Source: Sphingobium sp. Leaf26
GTDB taxonomy: Bacteria > Pseudomonadota > Alphaproteobacteria > Sphingomonadales > Sphingomonadaceae
Reading direction: 5' to 3'
Length of the DNA stretch: 64,000 bases
Assembly (NCBI RefSeq): GCF_001421665.1
Contig: NZ_LMKV01000028.1
Location: 62,857 to 126,856, forward strand
Both the position numbers and the translations under genes were made by a program. Below, piece by piece: positions 54,237-63,196 of the stretch. The notes under the pieces are model-generated. The model was given only the letters and a program-made list of their open reading frames with translations, ran no database searches and was not told the DNA's origin. Positions within the stretch are counted from its first letter, which is position 1. Each line of letters starts with the position of its first letter.

Positions 54237-55162
54237 ATGTCGGGGGAAAGGGTCGCGTTCAACCTCTATCTGCGTACCGGACGTCGTTTCGCGCCATCTC
54301 GGATCGAGGTGAAGTTCAACCCTTGGCATGATGAGGAGAATGGGCGGTTCACCTATGCAGGGCAGGGGCGTTATTTTGGAGCCGGTGGCCGTTCCGCTGG
54401 CCTGGCGACGACTGGGTCTGGAAAGACGCGAGACGATGATGCCGCACCGGATCGCAGTCGCAATCGGGCGGATCATCCGAATAATCATGTGATCCATATC
54501 GCGCAGCCGGGCGATCCGCTTTCCCGCATCGCCGCGCGACGACAGGGGCTGACCGCGCGCGATCTGGCCTTGGCTCGACCAGCAGGGCCTCGATCAGCCC
54601 TTGCGGGTTGGACAACGGATCAAACTGCCGCACCAAGCCTGCCTGGCCCATTATATGGAGGGGCATGGCGGAAACCTGCCGCCGGACCCCAGCAAAGCGC
54701 CGTCGCTGGAAAGCCAGATTCTCGATGCAAACTGGAAGCGTGAGACGAAGAATGGCTATGATTTCCATATCGATGTCGTTGCGCGCAATCGGACGACCTT
54801 TGGCGCATTGTCTTTGGCTGAAAAGGTCGTGCGCTCACGTCGCAATCAGGCGGCGGCAGGCAAGCCTGACCGCTTGGCTAGAGCATCGTGCGGAAAAGTG
54901 GGAACCGGTTTTTCGCTTAAAACGATGCGAAAACAAAAAACTAGAGCGCGCGACCTGCATCGGATTTAACGCAGCGCGCTATTTCGCACAGGATGCGCGT
55001 TTCAATCGCGGGGCCTGTCGGCTCATGGAAGATGGATGGGCCAGAGAATTGCACGCCGGGCATAAGGTGCTCGTGGTGATCGAGTCGTTTTACCACGGAA
55101 CATCGAAACGCCCTTACCAACTCGATATCAGATGGGAAGTCGACGGTAAAAAATGTCGATGA
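54237..55162 (+). pseudogene. Eroded LysM-nuclease-type toxin gene
   Basis: The frame starting at ATG reads FNLYLRTGRRFAPSR, VKFNPWHDEENGRFTYAGQG and a LysM start (VIHIAQPGDPLSRIAARRQG). A single extra T near 54570 (GCCTTGG instead of GCCTGG) shifts the frame; the next frame restores WLDQQGLDQPLRVGQRIKLP. It continues through SLESQILDANWKRETKNGYD. The 102-bp repeat copy C then replaces part of the C-terminal domain, after which FAQDARFNRGACRLMEDGWA and DIRWEVDGKK follow in a third frame. This part resembles a nuclease-like C-terminus. Domain identity is inference. Confidence 0.6.
54879..54980. repeat. RIME-like palindromic repeat, copy C, inside a pseudogene
   Basis: 102 bp with the same order as copies A and B. 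The terminal CTA of the element is missing, so the right end runs straight into remaining coding sequence. Confidence 0.9.
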
Positions 55163-55421
55163 CACCGAAGCTCTAAACGATCTTCTTTGGGAAGCTTGGT
55201 ATGCCGAGTCGGAGGAAGGCGGGATCAAGCGCTGGTCGATCTTCGAATATGAGATCAAGGATGGAAAGTTCGAGATCAACTATCATTATTCCGACGAGGT
55301 CGACGTCGAAACATATGACGAGGGCGGCAAGCGCCGTGGCGGCGCCCTGCGCGCCCGCTTCGGCGACAAGCCGGTCGTCTATCCGCCCATGCCCAAAGGC
55401 GCGTTCGAGCTGAAACCCTGA
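55080..55421 (+). pseudogene. Truncated immunity-protein-like remnant (DUF600/YezG-like C-terminal half)
   Basis: An open frame without start codon. It reads [59 protein letters not shown] and ends KGAFELKP. The pattern Trp, Phe-x-Tyr-x-Ile, Gly-Lys-Phe, Tyr-Asp resembles the C-terminal half of DUF600-type immunity proteins. An ATG overlapping the toxin remnant's stop (ATGA) opens only five codons (MTPKL, then stop); a one-base loss there would explain the missing start. Together with the preceding pseudogene it forms a dead toxin-immunity pair. Confidence 0.5.
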
Positions 55422-55462
55422 TCGCGATTGCACCAGCGCCCAAAGCCCCCATATTCGTCCCT

Positions 55463-57646
55463 ATGTCGATTCAGATCCGCACCACGCTCGATGAACCGGA
55501 AACCGGCGCAGGCTTCGTGCCGCATCGCCCCGCGCGCCCCGAAAAGAGCGAAGGGGGCCGGCCGTTCACATTGGTCAGCGACTATGAACCCTCGGGCGAC
55601 CAGCGCACCGCGATCCCCGAACTGGTCGAACAGGCGCTGGCCGGCGAGCGGGATCAGGTGCTGCTGGGCGTCACCGGCTCCGGCAAGACCTTCACCATGG
55701 CCAAGGTGATCGAGGCGTTGCAGCGGCCCGCGCTGATCCTGGCGCCGAACAAGATTCTCGCGGCGCAGCTCTACGGCGAGTTCAAGAGCTTCTTCCCCGA
55801 CAATGCGGTCGAATATTTCGTCAGCTATTACGACTATTATCAACCCGAAGCCTATGTCGCGCGCTCCGACACCTATATCGAAAAGGAGTCCAGCGTAAAC
55901 GAGAGCATCGACCGGATGCGCCACTCGGCCACCCGTTCGCTGCTGGAACGGGACGACGTCATCATCGTGGCGTCGGTGTCCTGCCTTTATGGCATCGGCT
56001 CGGTCGAAACCTATTCGGCCATGACCTTCAGCATGAAGAAAGGCGGGATAGAGGACCAGCGGGAGATCATCCGCAAGCTGGTCGCGCTCCAGTATAAGCG
56101 TAACGATGCGGGGTTCGCGCGCGGCAATTTCCGCGTGAAGGGCGACAATCTGGAAATTTTCCCGTCCCATTATGAGGACACCGCCTGGCGCGTCAGCTTC
56201 TTCGGCAACGAGATCGAGGATATCGTCGAGTTCGACCCGCTGACCGGAAAGAAGGTCGCAAGCCTCGACTATGTGAAGGTCTTTCCCAACAGCCACCATG
56301 TCACCCCTGGCCCGACGCTCAAGCAGGCGATGGAAGCCATCCGCTTCGAGATGACGGAGCGGCTGAAGGAACTGGTGGAGGAAGGCAAGCTGCTGGAGGC
56401 GCAGCGGCTGGAGCAGCGCACCAATTTCGATCTGGAGATGATCGCGGCGACGGGATCATGCGCAGGGATCGAGAATTACAGCCGTTTCCTGACCGGTCGC
56501 CTGCCCGGCGAGCCACCGCCGACCCTGTTCGAATATCTGCCCGAAAACGCGATGCTGTTCGTGGACGAAAGCCACCAGACCGTGCCGCAGATCGGCGCGA
56601 TGGCGCGCGGCGACCACCGGCGCAAGATCACGCTGGCCGAATATGGATTCCGCCTGCCGTCCTGCATCGACAACCGCCCCTTGCGTTTCAACGAATGGGA
56701 CGCGATGCGGCCGCAGACGGTCAGCGTCTCGGCGACGCCCGGTCCGTGGGAGATGGAGCAGACCGGCGGCGTGTTCAGCGAACAGGTGATCCGCCCCACC
56801 GGCCTGATCGACCCGCCGGTCGAGATCAAGCCGGTCGAGGACCAGGTGGACGACCTGATCAACGAATGCCGCAAGGTGGCGGCGCAGGGATACCGCACGC
56901 TCGTCACCACGCTGACCAAGCGGATGGCGGAGGATCTGACCGAGTTCATGCACGAAGCCGGAATCAAGGTCCGCTACATGCACAGCGACGTCGAGACGCT
57001 GGAGCGTATCGAGTTGATCCGCGATCTGCGGCTGGGCGTCTATGATGTCCTGATCGGCATCAACCTGCTGCGCGAGGGGCTCGACATTCCCGAATGCGGG
57101 CTGGTGGCGATATTGGACGCGGACAAGGAGGGCTTCCTGCGGTCCGAAACCTCGCTGATCCAGACGATCGGCCGCGCGGCGCGCAATGTGGAAGGGCGCG
57201 TGATCCTCTATGCCGACCGGACCACCGGCAGCATGGAGCGGGCGCTCAACGAAACCGCGCGGCGGCGCGAGAAGCAGGAAGCCTATAATCTGGAGCATGG
57301 CATCACGCCGACCACGATCAAGCGCAGCATCGGCGACATCATCGCCCATGTGTCGAGCAAGGATCAGGTGACGGTCGAGACGGGGCTGGAGGATCGCCCC
57401 CACCTCGTCGGCCACAATCTGCGTGCCTATATCGAGGATCTGGAAAAGAAGATGCGCGCCGCGGCCGCTGATCTGGAATTCGAGGAAGCCGGCCGCATCC
57501 GCGACGAAATCCGCAAGCTGGAAGCGGACGAACTGGGCCTGCCCCACGAGCAGCAGGTCGCGGCACCACGCGGGCGGGCGACCGAGGGGAAGCCGGGAAC
57601 ACGGAAATTGCGATATGGGAAGGTGCAGAAGAAATTTGGTCGGTAA
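55463..57646 (+). CDS. uvrB: Excinuclease ABC subunit B
   Basis: UvrB verifies DNA damage in nucleotide excision repair. The 727-residue protein has Walker A GVTGSGKT, the beta-hairpin region around [40 protein letters not shown] (motif V), [19 protein letters not shown] (motif VI) and a C-terminal UVR domain ([20 protein letters not shown]). A 35-residue N-terminal extension precedes the conserved [13 protein letters not shown]. The length is normal. Confidence 0.97.
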   Translation: MSIQIRTTLDEPETGAGFVPHRPARPEKSEGGRPFTLVSDYEPSGDQRTAIPELVEQALAGERDQVLLGVTGSGKTFTMAKVIEALQRPALILAPNKILAAQLYGEFKSFFPDNAVEYFVSYYDYYQPEAYVARSDTYIEKESSVNESIDRMRHSATRSLLERDDVIIVASVSCLYGIGSVETYSAMTFSMKKGGIEDQREIIRKLVALQYKRNDAGFARGNFRVKGDNLEIFPSHYEDTAWRVSFFGNEIEDIVEFDPLTGKKVASLDYVKVFPNSHHVTPGPTLKQAMEAIRFEMTERLKELVEEGKLLEAQRLEQRTNFDLEMIAATGSCAGIENYSRFLTGRLPGEPPPTLFEYLPENAMLFVDESHQTVPQIGAMARGDHRRKITLAEYGFRLPSCIDNRPLRFNEWDAMRPQTVSVSATPGPWEMEQTGGVFSEQVIRPTGLIDPPVEIKPVEDQVDDLINECRKVAAQGYRTLVTTLTKRMAEDLTEFMHEAGIKVRYMHSDVETLERIELIRDLRLGVYDVLIGINLLREGLDIPECGLVAILDADKEGFLRSETSLIQTIGRAARNVEGRVILYADRTTGSMERALNETARRREKQEAYNLEHGITPTTIKRSIGDIIAHVSSKDQVTVETGLEDRPHLVGHNLRAYIEDLEKKMRAAAADLEFEEAGRIRDEIRKLEADELGLPHEQQVAAPRGRATEGKPGTRKLRYGKVQKKFGR

Positions 57647-57755
57647 GAGCGGAAATTCCACAAGAGGAGGCCATCTGATCACGACGGTAAAGGTCGATTC
57701 AAATCTGCCGCACATTGCGAAAGATTAGATTATCGATTTGTGGGAATATGCCGTC

Positions 57756-58037
57756 ATGATCCGCTCCCTTGCCGATTCCGAAACCAAAAAAGTCTGGGAC
57801 GGCGAGCGCAGCCGCAAGCTGCCACCGGATATCGCGCACAGGGCTTATGCGCGGTTGCGTATGCTCGACGCTGCGGAAAGTCTGGAAGATTTGCACAATC
57901 CACCCAGCAACCGGCTGCATGCGCTGAAAGACGACCGGGCCGGACAACATTCAATTTCCATCAATATGCAATGGCGTATATGCTTTGTCTGGAAGGACGA
58001 TGGTGCCCATGACGTCGAAATCGCAGACTATCACTGA
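57756..58037 (+). CDS. higB: RelE/HigB-type mRNA interferase toxin
   Basis: The 93-residue toxin belongs to the HigB (RelE-superfamily) group: IRSLADSETKKVWDGERSRK, AYARLRMLDAAESLEDL, PPSNRLHALKDDRAGQHSIS and INMQWRICFVWKDDGAHDVE. HigB cleaves mRNA at the ribosome. The gene overlaps the antitoxin gene by 29 bp. It follows uvrB on the same strand after 109 bp. Confidence 0.9.
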   Translation: MIRSLADSETKKVWDGERSRKLPPDIAHRAYARLRMLDAAESLEDLHNPPSNRLHALKDDRAGQHSISINMQWRICFVWKDDGAHDVEIADYH

Positions 58038-58329
58038 TCCCGACTGGCTGCATAACGCCCATGCCGGTGAGATGCTGTTGTCCGAATTTATGGAGCCGCT
58101 GGAACTGACGGTAGACGCCATCGCCAAAGATATTGGCGTCCTGCCGGATCGCGTCGCGTCTGTTATCAATGGTGATAGTCCGATGGATGGCGAACTCGAC
58201 CTGCGGCTTGGCCGTTACTTCGGCATGTCGGAAGGCTTTTTCCTGCGTTTGCAGGATCAGTACGAACTGCTGGAAGCCAAGCGCGCGCTGAACGGGGAAC
58301 TGGATCGCATCGTCCCGCGCGCCGCCTGA
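58009..58329 (+). CDS. higA: HigA-type antitoxin
   Basis: The 106-residue antitoxin has an N-terminal extension and an XRE helix-turn-helix: HNAHAGEMLLSEFMEPLELT, VDAIAKDIGVLPDRVASVIN, GDSPMDGELDLRLGRYFGMS and EGFFLRLQDQYELLEAKRAL. HigA neutralises HigB and represses the pair. An in-frame ATG three codons earlier is an alternative start. The toxin-first order is typical of hig modules. Confidence 0.9.
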   Translation: MTSKSQTITDPDWLHNAHAGEMLLSEFMEPLELTVDAIAKDIGVLPDRVASVINGDSPMDGELDLRLGRYFGMSEGFFLRLQDQYELLEAKRALNGELDRIVPRAA

Positions 58330-58345
58330 CCCGCATCGCTCCTGC

Positions 58346-59113
58346 TCAATCCAGTCGCTGCAATTCGATATTCCGAAATTCGATCGGATGGCCCTCGCTT
58401 TGCAGGGCGATATAGCCCTGCCTTAGCTGCAACGCCCCGCCAGCCGCCGCGATCTGGGGTTTGGCGTCGTCAAAGTCCGGGTCGAGTTCGATACCGGCGT
58501 AATGCAGCACCGCCTTGCCATCGATATAATGGGTAACCTCGCCCGATGGCAGCACTTCCAGTTCCGCCTTGGTCCAGCGACCGGCGGGCAAAGGCGCTCC
58601 GCTGGCCAATATGCAGTGGCGCGGATCGCGCTTTCCTTCGAAAATAACGGTGGTGCCGGGCGTGCAGACATTGCCGCTCGGCTCTTCCGTCGGACGCGGC
58701 GTGCCCAGCAGCTGCATTTCCAGACTGACGGGGAAATCCTGGTCGCGACGAATGGTTTCGGGCGGCTGGGCATGGAACATCAGGCCGCTATTGGTCGCCT
58801 GCCACACCTTGATGCCGGGCAGGGATTCCCCGAACAGGCGATATTCGAAGCGGATGCGATAGGCGCCGAGCGGGGTCTTCCAGAAGAGATGGCCGAATTC
58901 GCCGTCGAAACGCGGATAGTTGGCATGGGACACGCGGATCGCGCCATCCTGCACGATGAACATGTGGAGCTGGTCTTCGCCCAGCGCGCGACCGGTGATC
59001 TTCGGCGTCCAGCCGTCAAGCGTCTTGCCGTCGAAGATGCGTTGCCATTGGGGTTCGGGCGCCGGCGCCGCGCCCATCAGCAGCGCCATGGCAGCGATCG
59101 CAAATAGTCTCAT
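58346..59113 (-). CDS. DUF1080 (3-keto-disaccharide hydrolase) protein
   Basis: The 255-residue protein has a signal peptide (MRLFAIAAMALLMGAAPA), then a laminin-G/concanavalin-like fold with WQRIFDGKTLDGWTPKITG, DGEFGHLFWKTPLGAYRIRF, SGLMFHAQPPETI and LHYAGIELDPDFDDAKPQIA. DUF1080 proteins hydrolyse or bind sugars such as 3-keto-disaccharides and are usually periplasmic. GGGAGG lies upstream of the ATG. No sugar dehydrogenase partner is nearby. Confidence 0.88.
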   Translation of the reverse strand: MRLFAIAAMALLMGAAPAPEPQWQRIFDGKTLDGWTPKITGRALGEDQLHMFIVQDGAIRVSHANYPRFDGEFGHLFWKTPLGAYRIRFEYRLFGESLPGIKVWQATNSGLMFHAQPPETIRRDQDFPVSLEMQLLGTPRPTEEPSGNVCTPGTTVIFEGKRDPRHCILASGAPLPAGRWTKAELEVLPSGEVTHYIDGKAVLHYAGIELDPDFDDAKPQIAAAGGALQLRQGYIALQSEGHPIEFRNIELQRLD

Positions 59114-59195
59114 CGGTCGCCTGCCTCCCCTCGCATTATCGGCAATAGGGTATTGCGGCATTGCAATCGGTTCGTCCAGCCTCCGCATGACGCTC

Positions 59196-60977
59196 TTACG
59201 TCTTATACAGCGCGTCCAGCCGTTCCGCATAGCGTTTGCGGATCACATGGCGACGGATCTTCATCGACGGGGTCATTTCTTCATTCTCGATGGCGAAAGG
59301 CTCGTCGGCCAGAATGAAGCGGCGGACCCGCTCCAGCACCGACAGATCATCATTCACCCGGTCCACCGCCGCGCGCAGCGCCGCCTGATAGGCGGGATTG
59401 GCGGCCAGGCTGTCCAGCGCCACGCCCTGCGCGGTCGCCCATTCGCGCGTCCATTCGGCGTCGGGCACCAGCAGCCCGACGAGATAGGGCCGGCGGTCGC
59501 CATGCACCATCGCCTGGCCGATCTCGCTCTGGAGCGTCAGCATCCCTTCGACCTTCTGTGGCGAGACATTGTCGCCCTTGTCGTTGACGATCAGATCCTT
59601 CTTGCGGTCGGTGATGCGAATGCGCCCCTTCGCGTCGATCTCGCCGATGTCACCGGTATGGAGCCAGCCGTCCTTCAGCGCCTTTTCGGTTTCGGCCGGG
59701 TTGCGCCAGTAACCGTGCATGACCAGTTCGCCGCGCACGAGAATTTCACCATCTTCGGCGATCCGCACCTCCACGCCGTCGAGCGGCGGACCGACCGTAT
59801 CCATGGCGATCCCGGCGGCGGGGCGGTTGCAACTGACCACCGGCCCGGCCTCGGTCTGGCCATAGCCCTGCAACAGAGTCAGCCCCATCGCGTGGAAGAA
59901 GAGACCGACATCGGGGTTGAGCGGCGCACCGCCCGACACCAGCGCCTTCATCCGCCCGCCGAAACGTGCGCGGACCTTGGGGATGAGGGTGCGCGAGAGC
60001 AGCAACTTCATCGGCGCGTCCAGCATGCTGCCCTTGCCCGCGGCCTCCTTCGCTGCAATGCGGATCGCCTGCGCCAGCAGATAATTGGGGAATTTTCCCT
60101 GCTTCTCGATCGACTTGATGATGCGGGCGCGCAGCACTTCGAACAGGCGGGGGACGACGACCATGATCGTCGGCCGGGTTTCCTCGATATTGCTGGCGAG
60201 CTTTTCCAACCCTTCCGCATAATGGATCTGTCCGCCCAGCAGCATCGGCAGGAACTGGCCGCCGCTGTGCTCATAAGCATGCGACAGCGGCAGGAAGGAC
60301 AGGAAGACCTCGTCGTCCCAGCCGAAATCCTCCGCCACCACCTTGCCCGCGCCTTCCACGTTGGAGAGGATCGCACCATGATGCTGCATCACGCCGCGTG
60401 GGCTTCCGCCGGTGCCGCTGGTATAGATGATGCAGGCCTGATCGTTGCGGGTCGTCGCGGTCTGCGCGGCGGCGATCGCATCCACATCCGCCGGATGGGC
60501 GGCAAGCAATTCGCTCCACAAATGGCAGTCGCAGGTGCCTTGCGCGCCGCGCAGCGGCTCCATGCCGATGATGAAGGCCGCTTGCGATCGGACGACGGCG
60601 GGCATCAGCGCCTGCGCCAGCTTGGCGGTCGACACGATGACGGCGCGGGCGCCGCTGTCGGTCAATATATGCTGGTGATCGCGCGTGGTGTTGGTGGTGT
60701 AGGTCGGCACGCTGATGCAGCCCGCGGCCATGATGGCAAGGTCTGCGATACAGAATTCGGGCCGGTTTTCGCTGACCAGCATGACCGGATCGCCGTGCTT
60801 CAACCCCTGCGCCTTCAGCGCGGCGGCGAGTGATGCGACCTGATGCGCGACCTCGGTCCAGCTTTGGCTGTGCCATTGTCCGCCGCTCTTGCGCCACAGG
60901 AAGGGGGCGTCGCCCTTCTCCTGCGCGCGCGTGAAGAACATCGTTACCAGATTGGGGAATTTCTCGATGGCCCTCAA
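59196..60977 (-). CDS. Long-chain acyl-CoA synthetase (AMP-dependent, FadD15-like)
   Basis: Activates fatty acids to acyl-CoA through an acyl-adenylate. The 593-residue protein has AMP motifs IIYTSGTGGSPRGVM, LQGYGQTEAGPVV and DGWLHTGDIGEIDAKGRI. It lacks the last lysine motif shape typical of the shorter FadD but matches bacterial FadD15/FACL-type ligases, which are about 600 residues. A TTG start is used: AGGAG is seven bases before it and the family N-terminus LRAIEKFPNLVTMFFTRA begins there. Other starts are far upstream. Confidence 0.88.
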   Translation of the reverse strand: MRAIEKFPNLVTMFFTRAQEKGDAPFLWRKSGGQWHSQSWTEVAHQVASLAAALKAQGLKHGDPVMLVSENRPEFCIADLAIMAAGCISVPTYTTNTTRDHQHILTDSGARAVIVSTAKLAQALMPAVVRSQAAFIIGMEPLRGAQGTCDCHLWSELLAAHPADVDAIAAAQTATTRNDQACIIYTSGTGGSPRGVMQHHGAILSNVEGAGKVVAEDFGWDDEVFLSFLPLSHAYEHSGGQFLPMLLGGQIHYAEGLEKLASNIEETRPTIMVVVPRLFEVLRARIIKSIEKQGKFPNYLLAQAIRIAAKEAAGKGSMLDAPMKLLLSRTLIPKVRARFGGRMKALVSGGAPLNPDVGLFFHAMGLTLLQGYGQTEAGPVVSCNRPAAGIAMDTVGPPLDGVEVRIAEDGEILVRGELVMHGYWRNPAETEKALKDGWLHTGDIGEIDAKGRIRITDRKKDLIVNDKGDNVSPQKVEGMLTLQSEIGQAMVHGDRRPYLVGLLVPDAEWTREWATAQGVALDSLAANPAYQAALRAAVDRVNDDLSVLERVRRFILADEPFAIENEEMTPSMKIRRHVIRKRYAERLDALYKT

Positions 60978-61080
60978 GGCTCGACTCCTGCGGTTTCCGA
61001 CGCGTCTGATGCGCGCCTGTGCGTTAGACAAGGCTATAATGACGCCTTGCCGTAACGGCCATGTTTTTCCTTTGATTGCG

Positions 61081-61185
61081 TTTAGAGCGCTTTCCAGGCA
61101 GGTGGAATCACCAGCTGACTTGGGAAAACGCGGCAAACCAAAAACTTAGAGCAGCCGATCTCATGCAACCGGATCAGCCGCTCTA
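61081..61185. repeat. Diverged palindromic repeat, copy D, overlapping the ruvB stop
   Basis: Two stem-loops: GCGCTTTCCA ... GGTG-GAAT-CACC ... TGGGAAAACGC on the left, and TAGAGCAGCCGATC ... GATCAGCCGCTCTA on the right. Segment order matches copies A-C (left hairpin, CAAACCAAAAACTTAGAGC linker, right hairpin) but the sequence is clearly diverged. Confidence 0.75.
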
Positions 61186-62202
61186 ATCGAAAAGTCCGTC
61201 CTGCCCGCCTGCTGGCGGATTGAGGCCCAGATGTTTCCAGCCCGGCCCGTTGAGGCAGCGGCCCCGCGCCGTGCGGGCGATCAGGCCAAGCTGGATCAGA
61301 TAGGGTTCGACCACTTCCTCGATCGTGTCCCGTGCTTCGGACAGGCCCGCTGCCAGCGTCTCCACGCCGACCGGCCCGCCGCGATAGATGTCGGCGATCA
61401 TCATCAAATAACGCCGGTCCATCAGGTCGAGGCCGAGATGATCGACTTCCAGCCGCATGAGCGCGGCATCGGCGACCTTGCGATCGACGCTGGGGGCGCC
61501 TGCGACATGGGCGAAGTCGCGCACCCGGCGCAACAGCCGCCCGGCGATGCGCGGCGTCCCGCGCGAGCGGCGCGCGATCTCGATCGCGCCGTCGGGGGTA
61601 ATGGCCAGGTCGAGCAGCCGCGCCGCGCGGCGCACCACCAGTTCCAGTTCGTCCACCGTATAGAATTGCAGCCGTACCGGAATGCCGAATCGATCGCGCA
61701 GCGGCGTGGTCAGCAGCCCCTGTCGCGTCGTCGCACCGACCAGCGTAAAGCGCGGCAGGTCGATCCGCACCGAACGGGCGGATGGCCCTTCGCCGATCAT
61801 CAGGTCGAGCGCGCGATCCTCCATCGCAGGATAGAGGACTTCCTCCACCGCCGGGTTCAGGCGATGGATTTCGTCCACGAACAGGACGTCGCCCTCATCC
61901 AGATTGGTGAGCAGCGCAGCAAGGTCACCCGACTTGGCGATCACCGGGCCGGATGTGGCGCGGAAACCCACGCCCATTTCCTTGGCTACGATCTGCGCCA
62001 ACGTGGTCTTGCCCAGCCCCGGCGGTCCGAAGAACAGCACATGGTCGAGCGCATCGCCCCGCGACTTGGCGGCCTGAATGAAGATGCGCAAATTCTCGCG
62101 CGCGGCCTGCTGGCCCACAAACTCGTCGAGCGACTTGGGGCGCAACGCTGCATCCACATCCTCCGGACGCCGCGCGGGGGTGATAAGGCGGTCGTCAGTC
62201 AT
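61183..62202 (-). CDS. ruvB: Holliday junction branch migration ATPase RuvB
   Basis: The 339-residue AAA+ motor has Walker [13 protein letters not shown] at about 60, Walker [12 protein letters not shown], sensor [10 protein letters not shown], the arginine-finger region and the C-terminal winged helix ([20 protein letters not shown]). Its TAG stop is the first triplet of repeat copy D. It is separated from ruvA by a 90-residue unknown gene. Confidence 0.97.
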   Translation of the reverse strand: MTDDRLITPARRPEDVDAALRPKSLDEFVGQQAARENLRIFIQAAKSRGDALDHVLFFGPPGLGKTTLAQIVAKEMGVGFRATSGPVIAKSGDLAALLTNLDEGDVLFVDEIHRLNPAVEEVLYPAMEDRALDLMIGEGPSARSVRIDLPRFTLVGATTRQGLLTTPLRDRFGIPVRLQFYTVDELELVVRRAARLLDLAITPDGAIEIARRSRGTPRIAGRLLRRVRDFAHVAGAPSVDRKVADAALMRLEVDHLGLDLMDRRYLMMIADIYRGGPVGVETLAAGLSEARDTIEEVVEPYLIQLGLIARTARGRCLNGPGWKHLGLNPPAGGQDGLFD

Positions 62203-62467
62203 ATTGCCAGATGACCTTGTAACCGTCGCGGCCGAGTTGCTCGATCACCCAGAAACGGTCTTTCAAATAATCCATGAGATCGTCCGGAATAACGCCGGAT
62301 TGCATGATCGCTACGCTATCAGGCGTATCCAGATAGGCACGAGCCACCAACTGCGTCGGCTTCCCAAAACTGTAGATGAGATGGTTGTAGATTTGCGCAA
62401 CCTCCTTGCCGTCATCATCGTAAATCAGGTCGCGACGATGCTCTATGTCTGGCGGCGCCAAAGTCAC
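62195..62467 (-). CDS. Unknown 90-residue protein between ruvA and ruvB
   Basis: Starts [20 protein letters not shown] and continues with an acidic beta-type fold ([48 protein letters not shown]). It overlaps ruvA by 4 bp and ruvB by 8 bp, so it is translationally coupled to both. GC is lower than in ruvA and ruvB, suggesting later insertion into the operon. No family recognised. Confidence 0.75.
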   Translation of the reverse strand: MTLAPPDIEHRRDLIYDDDGKEVAQIYNHLIYSFGKPTQLVARAYLDTPDSVAIMQSGVIPDDLMDYLKDRFWVIEQLGRDGYKVIWQYD

Positions 62468-63072
62468 TTCGCCGCCTTCCGCAACGCCAGCCGGACCAGC
62501 GCGTCCAGACTCGCGCCGTCGCCCAGATCCTCTTCGGCGGCGGCCACGGCGACGCTGGCCTCATGCGGTTTGAAGCCCAGATTTTGGAGCGCGGACAGGG
62601 CGTCGGCGGCGAAGCTGCCGGTCGGCAGCGCCACCACGCCGCCTACGCCGGTCAGGCCGCCAGCCGGCGCGGTGCCGATCTTGTCCTTCAATTCATTGAC
62701 GATGCGCTGGGCGAGTTTCGGGCCGACGCCGTTAGCCCGCGCGATCATCGCCTTGTCCCCCATCGCCACAGCGCGGTGCAGTTCCAATGGTTCGAGCGCG
62801 GAGAGGATCGCCAGCGCGACGCGCGATCCCACGCCTTGGACATGGGTGAGCAGCCGATACCAGTCGCGTTCCTCGGCGCGGGCGAAGCCGACCAGGCGGA
62901 TCGAGTCGGCCGCGACCAGCATTTCGGTGTGGATCGTCACCGCTTCGCCCACCGGCCCCAATGCCGCGAGCGTGCGCGAGGACGCGCCGACCAGATAGCC
63001 GACCCCGCCCACATCGATGATGGCATGGTCGATGCCCGTGCTATCCAGCAGCCCCTTGAGTTTCGCGATCAT
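62464..63072 (-). CDS. ruvA: Holliday junction branch migration protein RuvA
   Basis: The 202-residue protein has the N-terminal OB fold ([26 protein letters not shown]), the double helix-hairpin-helix region ([38 protein letters not shown]) and the C-terminal domain that contacts RuvB ([20 protein letters not shown]). It binds the junction and recruits RuvB. Confidence 0.97.
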   Translation of the reverse strand: MIAKLKGLLDSTGIDHAIIDVGGVGYLVGASSRTLAALGPVGEAVTIHTEMLVAADSIRLVGFARAEERDWYRLLTHVQGVGSRVALAILSALEPLELHRAVAMGDKAMIARANGVGPKLAQRIVNELKDKIGTAPAGGLTGVGGVVALPTGSFAADALSALQNLGFKPHEASVAVAAAEEDLGDGASLDALVRLALRKAAK

Positions 63073-63196
63073 AGCTTCCGCCCTTTGGTCATGATCTGTT
63101 CTTTACAGCCTGCTGCGACGCGCGCCAGCACAAAGCGCGGCACCTTTTCGCCGCTGGCGCGTAGTGCAGGCCAACTTACCGAAAAAAGGATTGCCC

